From NCBI GenBank assembly GCA_023434825.1, contig JAEYSH010000107.1, positions 1-6,501 of the forward strand: a stretch of DNA of 6,501 bases, written 5' to 3'. The DNA is from Methanobacteriota archaeon. Lineage in GTDB: Archaea; Methanobacteriota; Methanobacteria; Methanobacteriales; Methanobacteriaceae. Both the position numbers and the translations under genes were made by a program. Position 1 is the stretch's first letter, and the number at the start of each line of letters is the position of its first letter. Shown one piece after another: positions 1 through 5,936 of this stretch. The notes under the pieces are model-generated. The model was not told where the DNA came from, searched no databases, and was given only the letters and a program-made list of their open reading frames with translations.

Positions 1-1307
1 CTAATAACTGTTTCATCTTTTTTTATAAGATTTAATTCATTTTGACCTTTATTACCTTCTTTAACATTGATCATGCATTTTTTTGCAATTTTTTTGCTTT
101 TTTCGTCCATTAATGAAAAAATTTCCATTCCATTTAATTCATTTTCATTATATCCAAGCATTTTTGCGAATCTATCATTATAAAATATTAATGAACCATT
201 AATATCCGTTGATACAATTCCTTCATCAGCATTTTCAACTATTCCCCTGTATTTTTTCTCACTTTTTTGGAGTGCTTTTTCAATAATCATTCTTTTATCT
301 ATTTCATCCTTTGCTGCCTGGTAAAGAGACTCATTTTCTTTTAATGCAATAATTTGGCGTATTATTACTAAAAATACTAAAGATCCAACGCCATAATCAA
401 GTATATAAAGATATTGTGAAACCAAATTCCTGTAAGCCCAAACAAGACAAATATAAGATATTGCAACTAAAATAAGAGGAACATATAAATTCCAGTTAAT
501 TTTGGTAAAATAAGAAAGAAAATTAGGCATTAATTTATCAAAATCAATTTCGTAATTTGTTATAGAAGATACAGCAGCGAGGCCAATCAAGATGTAGCCA
601 GAAATCCAACCAGCATCAATTAAACTTCCAGAACTATATCCTCCACTTATAGTATAGTAAGTATAGATGAAATCAGAGACTATTTGAATAACTACACCTA
701 TTGAAAGAAGAAACAGCGCCGTTTTTCTATTATTTTCTCCTATTTTAAATAACAAGTTTATTAAAGCAATGAACAAGAAAAAGTCTAAAAAAACGTAGAA
801 TAATGATATTACAAATTCACTGGTAAAAATGTTCATTGATTCTGTCATGGGGATAATAAGAATAGTTAAGAAAATCAATGCTGCAGAAATGATAATCATC
901 ATCATATCAAAAAACATTTTTAGCTGATTTAAAGGAGTTAATTTCTCATTTGAAAAAAAGATGACCGCAAGAATGAAGAGAATATAATAAATGATATAAA
1001 AGAAATCTGCAGGCAAAGAGTTGGAAAAAATTGATCCCAATTCATAAAAACCCCAAAAGACATCACCTATAAAAAAAGATGTCTGTGCAACAGCCAGAAA
1101 TATCCATGCAAGATAAATTTTTGATCCCCTGCTTTTTGAAACTTTTACAGCATAAAATAAAATAAAAACAACAATTAAATTTATTATTGTAGTAAAAGTA
1201 TTGCTAAAATAAACATTATAAGGATTATAATTACTGAGTATAACTAAAATGAGCGAAAAAATACAAATTAATAAAATTCCCACAATTGAAGCAGATTTAA
1301 ACTCCAT
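1..1307 (-). CDS. Multi-pass membrane PAS sensor protein, probably a histidine kinase (C-terminus outside window)
   Basis: The frame is open from an ATG at 1307 to the left edge, giving 435 codons without a stop, so the 3' end is missing. The protein begins with about ten hydrophobic helices (approximately residues 6-25, 36-55, 63-85, 100-118, 133-153, 162-186, 196-217, 231-249, 271-291 and 296-319). A charged, coiled-coil-like linker (320-350) follows, then a PAS domain from about 350, with the typical KYRGIVENADEGI opening and FYNDRFAKMLGY core. The membrane part has a D-x-x-Y...GWISGYILIGLAA stretch of the kind I recall from multi-pass N-termini of bacterial and archaeal sensor proteins. 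In methanogens such proteins usually end in histidine kinase domains, but none is visible here, so the output function is inferred. No good ribosome site lies just before the ATG; a GGGGGT at 1341-1346 is about 33 bases away. A TTG directly upstream (1308-1310) is an alternative start. The gene is divergent from the small gene at 1558. Confidence 0.85.
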   Translation of the reverse strand, partial: MEFKSASIVGILLICIFSLILVILSNYNPYNVYFSNTFTTIINLIVVFILFYAVKVSKSRGSKIYLAWIFLAVAQTSFFIGDVFWGFYELGSIFSNSLPADFFYIIYYILFILAVIFFSNEKLTPLNQLKMFFDMMMIIISAALIFLTILIIPMTESMNIFTSEFVISLFYVFLDFFLFIALINLLFKIGENNRKTALFLLSIGVVIQIVSDFIYTYYTISGGYSSGSLIDAGWISGYILIGLAAVSSITNYEIDFDKLMPNFLSYFTKINWNLYVPLILVAISYICLVWAYRNLVSQYLYILDYGVGSLVFLVIIRQIIALKENESLYQAAKDEIDKRMIIEKALQKSEKKYRGIVENADEGIVSTDINGSLIFYNDRFAKMLGYNENELNGMEIFSLMDEKSKKIAKKCMINVKEGNKGQNELNLIKKDETVI

Positions 1308-1384
1308 CAAATGCTTAGATGAAAAAAGATTGATTTGATGACCCCCACAGGAATAATTATTATTATATTATATGTAATATAGTG

Positions 1385-1392
1385 CTTATATA
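1385..1392 (-). promoter_or_regulatory. TATA box of the membrane sensor gene
   Basis: The minus strand reads TATATAAG inside AAGTATATAAGC, an archaeal TATA box. A start about 25 bases downstream would fall near 1363 and give a leader of roughly 55 bases before the ATG at 1307. The box abuts a TATAGTGC element (1378-1385) that occurs again at 1449-1456. Confidence 0.5.
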
Positions 1393-1456
1393 CTTTAGCA
1401 GAACCTATAACTTTTTATATGCCTGAATTTAGTAAAATAATGTATTTTTATAGTGC

Positions 1457-1493
1457 ATATTAACTTTAAAGGATTAATATTAACTATATTAAC
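1457..1493. repeat. Three direct copies of ATATTAAC in the divergent promoter region
   Basis: ATATTAAC occurs at 1457-1464, 1477-1484 and 1486-1493, with start-to-start spacings of 20 and 9 bases. The cluster lies 35-70 bases upstream of the TATA box of the plus-strand gene and about 65-100 bases upstream of the sensor TATA box, so a regulator could bind here. The rest of the 250-base divergent gap (1308-1557) holds only AT-rich sequence and no open frame I can support. The region is so AT-rich that chance recurrence is possible. Confidence 0.35.
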
Positions 1494-1527
1494 CCCATTA
1501 TTAAATTAATCTCATAAATCAGCAATC

Positions 1528-1538
1528 TATATATATAA
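1528..1538 (+). promoter_or_regulatory. TATA box of the small coiled-coil gene
   Basis: An alternating TATATATATAA-type box lies at 1528-1538. Archaeal transcription normally starts about 25 bases after the box centre, here at about 1556-1560. That falls on the first ATG of the gene (1558) and therefore bears on which start is used. Confidence 0.5.
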
Positions 1539-1557
1539 TGCTTTTTAATTTTAAAAT

Positions 1558-2007
1558 ATGCAAGAATTTGAGGAGATAATGAGTCCCGAAGAATATTATC
1601 AAATGCTTCAAGAGATGTATCTTGAAGATTCAGAATTAAATTTATCAACTGATTTTGAAGCTAGATCATCACTGGTTAAAATAAAACGCTTAAAAAGTGA
1701 TGTTTTAAAATTAAGGCGTGAAATTACCCAAGATATGAGAAACATAAGAAATATGTATCTTGATGAGTCAATAATAGAGAAACCTAAATTATTTGGCTTA
1801 ATAAAAATTGGAAAAACACTAAGTCCTACTGAAAAAAGGAAAAAACTACTTTATGAAAAGGAAAAAAATCTAGCTCCTTATGAAGATATTGTCACAATGA
1901 TAGATAATTATGTAGAACAAATTGAAGATCTGGAAAAATATATTAAAAGTGAAGCTCTGGATGACTATTCACTTCCAAAGTATAGAAAAGTGACTAAAGG
2001 AGAATAG
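1558..2007 (+). CDS. Small charged coiled-coil protein of unknown function
   Basis: The longest reading is 149 residues from ATG 1558 to TAG 2007. I do not recognise the family. The protein is rich in Lys, Glu, Leu and Tyr, has no signal peptide or membrane segment, and is predicted by eye to be mostly helical. One helix spans about residues 36-70 (heptad-like VKIKRLKSDVLKLRREI), then a short Pro/Gly break (KPKLFGLIKIGKTLSP, about 75-91), then a second helix from about 92 to 131. This suggests a helical hairpin or a partner-binding adaptor, which is inference only. The second Met (codon 8, ATG 1579) is preceded by GAGGAG at 1570-1575, while the first ATG has no ribosome site and coincides with the predicted transcription start. 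The real product may therefore be 142 residues. It stands alone on the plus strand, convergent with cdc48. Confidence 0.75.
   Translation: MQEFEEIMSPEEYYQMLQEMYLEDSELNLSTDFEARSSLVKIKRLKSDVLKLRREITQDMRNIRNMYLDESIIEKPKLFGLIKIGKTLSPTEKRKKLLYEKEKNLAPYEDIVTMIDNYVEQIEDLEKYIKSEALDDYSLPKYRKVTKGE
1570..1575 (+). promoter_or_regulatory. Ribosome binding site supporting an internal start at 1579
   Basis: GAGGAG lies three bases before ATG 1579, inside the longest open frame. The spacing is short but usable, and the predicted transcription start near 1558 would give this site a leader of about 20 bases. It competes with a leaderless start at ATG 1558. Confidence 0.4.
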
Positions 2008-2017
2008 TTAATAACTC

Positions 2018-2027
2018 TTTTTGTTTT
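2018..2027 (+). terminator. T-rich terminator of the small coiled-coil gene
   Basis: TTTTTGTTTT begins 11 bases after the stop codon of the plus-strand gene. Oligo-T tracts are the usual termination signal for archaeal RNA polymerase. Confidence 0.45.
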
Positions 2028-2032
2028 AAAAT

Positions 2033-2059
2033 AAAAAAATGGAAGCTAATTACTTCCAT
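2033..2059 (-). terminator. Hairpin plus T-run terminator of cdc48
   Basis: On the minus strand a perfect 7-bp inverted repeat begins right after the cdc48 stop codon. Its arms are ATGGAAG and CTTCCAT with a 7-base loop (2039-2059), and seven T residues follow (2033-2039, sharing one base with the stem). It looks like an intrinsic terminator. In archaea the T-run is probably the main signal, with the stem helping. Confidence 0.6.
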
Positions 2060-4243
2060 CTAGAGATAATGGGTTAAATCCACCTTCTCTTCAGTTTTTA
2101 TCTTTTTCATTGCCTTTTTGAAATATTTCATTTCAACATTATCGGCGTCTATGTTGCCCCTTAGGGTAAGCATTACAGCTTCACGGCAAACGGCTTCGAT
2201 ATCTGCTCCAGAGTACCCTTCTGAATTTTTAGCAAGGTATTCCAGTTCAACATCACCTGCAAGAGGCATATTTTTGGTGTGAACCTTGAATATTTCAAGT
2301 CTTGCATCTGCATCAGGTTCGTCCACTTTAATGTGTCTGTCAAACCTTCCAGGTCGAACAAGAGCGGGATCAAGGATATCTACTCTGTTAGTTGCAGCAA
2401 TAACCGCAACATCTTGAAGTTCTTCCATTCCATCAATTTCAGTTAGAAGCTGGTTTACAACTCTCTGGGTTACACCAGAATCAGCGCTTCCCCCACCTCT
2501 TGTTGTTGCAATGGAGTCTATTTCATCAAAGAAGATTACAGTTGGTGCAGTTTGTCTTGCTTTTCTGAAAACTTCTCTTACCCCTTTTTCAGATTCTCCA
2601 ACCCATTTAGAAAGTAATTCAGGGCCTTTTACTGCAATGAAGTTTGAATCACTTTCATTTGCAACTGCTTTAGCAAGGAGTGTTTTACCTGTTCCTGGAG
2701 GTCCGTAAATTAGAACACCTTTAGGTGGTCTCACTCCAAATTTTTCAAAGTTTTCAGGATATTTAAGTGGCCATTCAACAGCTTCCTGCAATTCCTGTTT
2801 AGCTTTTTCAAGTCCCCCAATATCATCCCATTTGATATCCGGAACTTGAACCAGGACCTCACGAAGTGCTGATGGCTGAATTTCTCGAAGAGCATCTTTT
2901 AAATCTGCTTTTTTAACTACCATTTTTTGAAGAACTTCTTTTGGAATCTCTTCATCAGTTTTTATTTCTGGAAGAACTCTTCTTAAAACTCTCATTGCAG
3001 CTTCTTTAGCCAAAGATTCAAGGTCAGCGCCTACAAATCCATGGGTAACATCTGCAATTTCGTCTAAATCTACATCTTCTTCCAGTGGCATTCCTCTGGT
3101 GTGTATCTGTAGAACTTCTTTCCTTCCTTCCTTATCTGGAACACCTATTTCGATTTCTCTGTCGAATCTACCGGGTCTTCGTATAGCCTGGTCAAGTGCA
3201 TCTACTCTGTTAGTTGCACCAATTACCATAACCTGACCTCTGGCTTTAAGACCATCCATAAGGGTTAATAGCTGAGCAACTGTCCTCCTTTCTACTTCCC
3301 CAGTAACTTCTTCACGTTTAGGTGCAATAGCATCTATTTCATCTATAAATACTATTGATGGAGCGTTTTCTTCAGCTTCTTCAAATATTTCTCTGAGTCT
3401 CTCTTCAGATCCACCTACATATTTGCTCATAATTTCAGGACCGTTAATGGTTATGAAATGAGCATCACTTTCATTTGCAACTGCTTTAGCAAGGAGTGTT
3501 TTACCTGTTCCTGGAGGTCCATGCATTAATACACCTTTAGGAGGTGAAATTCCAAGTCTTTCAAAGAGTTCTGGTCTTTTAAGCGGGATTTCAATCATTT
3601 CCCTGACTTTTTTAACTTCTTCCTTAAGACCACCTATGTCTTCGTAAGTGACATCAACAATGTTTTTAACACCTTCTAATTTAGATACATCTACTGGTTC
3701 GGGCTGAATTTCAACATCAGTCATTTGTGTGACTTTTACTATTCCCGCTGGTTTTGTGGAGACTACTGCAAGTTTAATTTCTCCCATTGGAGCCACGTCT
3801 CTGAAGAATTCATCAAATAAACTTCCTCTCATTGATGTTGCTGGCTGTCTAAATCCAGATATTATCATATCTCCTTTAGAAAGTACTCTACCTGCAAAAG
3901 CTCCTCTTACGTCGCCCTGGACCATTATTTGATGTTCAACAGGTGCTAAGACTACTTTTTTTGCTTCTTTAGCATCAGCATGCCTTACTGTAACTTCTTC
4001 ACCTATTGAAGCCCCTGCGTTTTTCCTTATGTATCCATCGATCCTTATAATTCCTAAACCAATGTCTGATTGGGATGATGCGACTGTCGCTGCAGTTAAC
4101 TTGTTTCCTTCTATTTCTATTACATCTCCGTCGAGAAGATCTAATTTTTGCATGCAAGCTGGGTCTATTCTTGCTATTGCTCTTCCCACGTCTGCTTGTG
4201 AGAATGCTTCTGCAACTTTTAATTTCATTTCTTTATCAGTCAT
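2060..4243 (-). CDS. cdc48: Cdc48/VAT-type double-AAA+ ATPase
   Basis: This 727-residue hexameric unfoldase uses ATP to pull apart proteins and is thought to feed the archaeal 20S proteasome in the cytoplasm. Residues 1 to about 180 form the Cdc48 N-domain (double-psi barrel plus second subdomain). D1 has Walker A GPPGTGKT (242-249), pore loop KYVG (Tyr275), Walker B with DEID (301-304), sensor ATNR (343-346) and arginine fingers in RRPGRFD (Arg356, Arg359). D2 repeats these: GPPGTGKT (514-521), KWVG (Trp547), DEID (573-576), ATNR (617-620) and RPGRFD (Arg630, Arg633). All key residues are intact and the length is normal for archaeal Cdc48. The C-terminus ends in His-Tyr-Leu, similar to the proteasome-docking HbYX motif. 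The ATG at 4243 follows a GGGGGT ribosome site. The gene has its own promoter 285 bases downstream of tyrA, so it is probably transcribed alone. Confidence 0.98.
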   Translation of the reverse strand: MTDKEMKLKVAEAFSQADVGRAIARIDPACMQKLDLLDGDVIEIEGNKLTAATVASSQSDIGLGIIRIDGYIRKNAGASIGEEVTVRHADAKEAKKVVLAPVEHQIMVQGDVRGAFAGRVLSKGDMIISGFRQPATSMRGSLFDEFFRDVAPMGEIKLAVVSTKPAGIVKVTQMTDVEIQPEPVDVSKLEGVKNIVDVTYEDIGGLKEEVKKVREMIEIPLKRPELFERLGISPPKGVLMHGPPGTGKTLLAKAVANESDAHFITINGPEIMSKYVGGSEERLREIFEEAEENAPSIVFIDEIDAIAPKREEVTGEVERRTVAQLLTLMDGLKARGQVMVIGATNRVDALDQAIRRPGRFDREIEIGVPDKEGRKEVLQIHTRGMPLEEDVDLDEIADVTHGFVGADLESLAKEAAMRVLRRVLPEIKTDEEIPKEVLQKMVVKKADLKDALREIQPSALREVLVQVPDIKWDDIGGLEKAKQELQEAVEWPLKYPENFEKFGVRPPKGVLIYGPPGTGKTLLAKAVANESDSNFIAVKGPELLSKWVGESEKGVREVFRKARQTAPTVIFFDEIDSIATTRGGGSADSGVTQRVVNQLLTEIDGMEELQDVAVIAATNRVDILDPALVRPGRFDRHIKVDEPDADARLEIFKVHTKNMPLAGDVELEYLAKNSEGYSGADIEAVCREAVMLTLRGNIDADNVEMKYFKKAMKKIKTEEKVDLTHYL
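2648..2704 (-). repeat. 57-bp identical repeat, copy in the D2 domain of cdc48
   Basis: This stretch encodes Walker A of D2 and the helix after it, from GPPGTGKT through VANESD (residues 514-532). It is identical base for base to 3464-3520, which encodes the same 19 residues in D1. The bases just outside differ at both ends. Confidence 0.9.
3464..3520 (-). repeat. 57-bp identical repeat, copy in the D1 domain of cdc48
   Basis: This is the partner of 2648-2704 and encodes residues 242-260 of Cdc48. All 19 codons are shared, including synonymous positions. A second shared stretch of 19 bases encoding the ATNRVD region lies at 3200-3218 and 2378-2396. Confidence 0.9.
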
Positions 4244-4247
4244 ATTT

Positions 4248-4253
4248 ACCCCC
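4248..4253 (-). promoter_or_regulatory. Ribosome binding site of cdc48
   Basis: The minus strand reads GGGGGT, then four bases, then ATG 4243. It can pair with the archaeal anti-Shine-Dalgarno sequence with one G-U wobble and fixes the start. Confidence 0.65.
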
Positions 4254-4328
4254 GTGATATTTTTTTTAAATAATTTATTCTAGTTAAAATTAATTTCCAA
4301 TTTATGGAATGTTTTAGTAAACTATGGT

Positions 4329-4378
4329 TACTATAATAAAGTTGTAATTTATAGTATATAAAGGTTTTGGTTATAGTA
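4329..4378. promoter_or_regulatory. Candidate operator: three 8-mers bracketing the cdc48 promoter
   Basis: TTATAGTA occurs at 4349-4356 and 4371-4378, and its reverse complement TACTATAA at 4329-4336. Centre-to-centre distances are 20 and 22 bases, about two helical turns each. The cdc48 TATA box lies between the outer copies and overlaps the middle one; the inverted copy falls at the predicted transcription start. The outer two extend to GGTTACTATAA and TTATAGTACC, an almost perfect inverted pair. This arrangement suits a repressor, but no regulator is encoded nearby. Confidence 0.4.
4355..4362 (-). promoter_or_regulatory. TATA box of cdc48
   Basis: The minus strand reads TTTATATA, a canonical archaeal box, preceded by an A-rich CCAAAACC that could serve as the TFB recognition element. 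The predicted start near 4333 gives a leader of about 90 bases, long for an archaeal mRNA. Confidence 0.6.
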
Positions 4379-4398
4379 CCAAAATATACATTTTTTGA

Positions 4399-4412
4399 CA
4401 TGTTTTAACATG
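4399..4412. promoter_or_regulatory. 14-bp palindrome upstream of the cdc48 promoter
   Basis: Perfect 6-base arms CATGTT and AACATG flank a TT centre. The site is about 40 bases upstream of the cdc48 TATA box, where an activator or dimeric regulator could bind. The rest of the gap between cdc48 and tyrA (4244-4528) is AT-rich and holds no supported gene. Confidence 0.35.
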
Positions 4413-4503
4413 CCAATATTTAAAAATAAATCATTTATTCTATCTAAGTTCTAAAATTCAAATAATTTCAATCTTTTATGAATATATAACCATTTAAATT
4501 GGG

Positions 4504-4525
4504 TTAAAAATAAAAATTTTGAAAA
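4504..4525 (-). terminator. T-rich terminator of tyrA
   Basis: Just after the tyrA stop codon (4529-4531) the minus strand carries three close T tracts (TTTT, TTTTT, TTTTT) between 4525 and 4506. No strong stem is visible, so this is an oligo-T type archaeal terminator. Confidence 0.45.
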
Positions 4526-4528
4526 TAA

Positions 4529-5833
4529 TTATCTAATTAAAGCACCGAATCCTTTTAATAGATTTTCAATCTCAAATCTAGCTTCTAAACTAATTACTTC
4601 ATATTCAATGGTAATACTTATTTTTCCAGATGGAATTTGTTTTCCACTATAAATGTCAACTAAAGCTGCATCAACCACATTATCCATATTTTTTAAAGTA
4701 GTAACTATAATTTCAGGATCACAACTTTCTGGAAATACAGCAGAAATGTCAAATGATTTTCTTGGATAATTTTCAATTTTCCATCTTAAAAGTTGAGCAT
4801 CACTTAATATTTCTACATTAGATAATTTGAGGTTTACAACCTTTTTATTTTGATTTAAAGTAACAAAATCTGGATATATTTCCTCTAATATTCCAACATG
4901 AACTTTTCCAGAATAAATATGTCTTAAACCAACTTCATTACCTATAGAATTTTTAAGAATTCTAATTTCCTCGCTTAAAGCAGATATTGCCTTATCTGAC
5001 CTTCCAAGAGCAGCTTCAAGGTCATCGAGGTGTTTAGCCGCAGATCCCATGAGATGAACGAATCCATCCTCATCTTTATTTAAAATCATGTTGCTGAGTT
5101 CCCTGTAAACTGAGATAAATGTTTTATGTGTATCTTCAACATACCGATTTTCTGTCTGGATTGAATAGTATAAGTAAGGATTTTGTGCAACAATACGAGC
5201 TATCATATCAACCATTAAACCGTAAACAGGGCTTGCAAATTTCCTTGATTCTTTAACATCAATTTGAAGTCTTTCTATAGTTGAAGCTATTCCAATGTAT
5301 GCAAAATGAGTTAGTCCCTGAACTACACTCATCATTTTATCATGATTTTGAGGAGTTGTCACAATTATTCTTGCATTTTCATTTTCAAGGAATTTATAAA
5401 CTTTTTGGAACCATTTTCCCTCACTTTGAGGAGTTAAAACAACAACTTGACCGTCTAGGGATCTGATTCTCGGTCCAAAAAGAGGATGAGTAGGAATAAT
5501 TTCAACACCTTCAGGTGCATATTTATACATAATTTCAGATGGTTTTTCCTTTACAGAGGTAACATCCATTAAAAGTGCACCTTTCTTTAAAAAAGGAGTA
5601 ATTTGAGGAATAACAGATGAAACTGCACTAATTGGAACTGATAAAATTATAACATCAGCATTGGAAACCGCTTCTTCATTACTGGAAGTATATTTAACAT
5701 CCATTTTTTTTGAAACTTTATCTCCAGTTATTTTATCTCTTCCAGTTATAATAACATTAAAATTCCTATTTCTTAAAAATTGAGCAATCCACTTACCCAA
5801 TCCTTTCGTTCCACCTATCACTGCAATTTTCAG
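4529..5833 (-). CDS. tyrA: Prephenate dehydrogenase, archaeal type with C-terminal extension
   Basis: TyrA oxidatively decarboxylates prephenate to 4-hydroxyphenylpyruvate in tyrosine synthesis, in the cytoplasm. Numbered from the CTG at 5833 (434 residues), it opens with a Rossmann motif GGTKGLG (7-13); Arg32 after the second strand suggests NADP use. Expected active-site residues of the family are present: Ser93 in TSVKEKP, His116 in THPLFGP, His176 in LTHFAY and Arg197 in SRKFASP. A helical dimerisation domain runs to about 297. A small beta-rich segment (about 303-345) and a ferredoxin-like domain (about 358-434) follow, the latter resembling FDX-ACB. Arogenate dehydrogenase is an alternative specificity. 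The frame remains open upstream to a TTG at 5914, but that adds 27 low-complexity residues and begins upstream of the TATA box. CTG at 5833 sits seven bases after GGGGAG and aligns with the usual MKIAVIGG start, so I chose it. Confidence 0.9.
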   Translation of the reverse strand: MKIAVIGGTKGLGKWIAQFLRNRNFNVIITGRDKITGDKVSKKMDVKYTSSNEEAVSNADVIILSVPISAVSSVIPQITPFLKKGALLMDVTSVKEKPSEIMYKYAPEGVEIIPTHPLFGPRIRSLDGQVVVLTPQSEGKWFQKVYKFLENENARIIVTTPQNHDKMMSVVQGLTHFAYIGIASTIERLQIDVKESRKFASPVYGLMVDMIARIVAQNPYLYYSIQTENRYVEDTHKTFISVYRELSNMILNKDEDGFVHLMGSAAKHLDDLEAALGRSDKAISALSEEIRILKNSIGNEVGLRHIYSGKVHVGILEEIYPDFVTLNQNKKVVNLKLSNVEILSDAQLLRWKIENYPRKSFDISAVFPESCDPEIIVTTLKNMDNVVDAALVDIYSGKQIPSGKISITIEYEVISLEARFEIENLLKGFGALIR

Positions 5834-5840
5834 AGAATTA

Positions 5841-5846
5841 CTCCCC
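5841..5846 (-). promoter_or_regulatory. Ribosome binding site deciding the tyrA start
   Basis: The minus strand reads GGGGAG, then seven bases, then CTG 5833. No in-frame ATG, GTG or TTG lies at a suitable distance: the next in-frame GTG codes for a residue inside the first Rossmann strand. The site therefore argues for a CTG start. Confidence 0.55.
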
Positions 5847-5898
5847 TTTATTGTTTTTATAAAAAAAATTTTACTCTTTTTTATATTTCTTTTTTGAA

Positions 5899-5906
5899 TA
5901 TATAAA
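5899..5906 (-). promoter_or_regulatory. TATA box of tyrA
   Basis: The minus strand reads TTTATATA within an AT-rich stretch. Predicted transcription start is near 5878, giving a leader of about 45 bases to CTG 5833. It lies downstream of the TTG at 5914, so a transcript from this box could not include that codon. Confidence 0.5.
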
Positions 5907-5936
5907 ATATACAATAATAAAAAAAATATACTAAGT

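Noticed and set aside
1378..1456. TATAGTGC at 1378-1385 and 1449-1456 and TATAGTAC at 6407-6414, compared with the cdc48 TTATAGTA elements
   Set aside because: The similarity is partial, the sites resemble TATA-type sequence, and spacing differs; not enough to claim a shared regulon.
2173..2373. Open frame of 66 codons on the minus strand inside cdc48
   Set aside because: It lies wholly within the D2 domain coding sequence in another frame, with no ribosome site.
2511..2708. Plus-strand open frame antisense to cdc48
   Set aside because: Antisense shadow of the D2 Walker region; its sequence reflects the opposite strand.
3729..4283. Three plus-strand open frames antisense to the cdc48 N-domain
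   Set aside because: They overlap each other and a strongly supported gene, and have no promoter or ribosome site.
4295..4309. Inverted repeat TTCCA...TGGAA in the cdc48 leader
   Set aside because: Only a 5-bp stem in AT-rich sequence; too weak to call a regulatory hairpin or riboswitch.
5281..5466. Plus-strand open frame antisense to tyrA
   Set aside because: Shadow of the TyrA active-site region.
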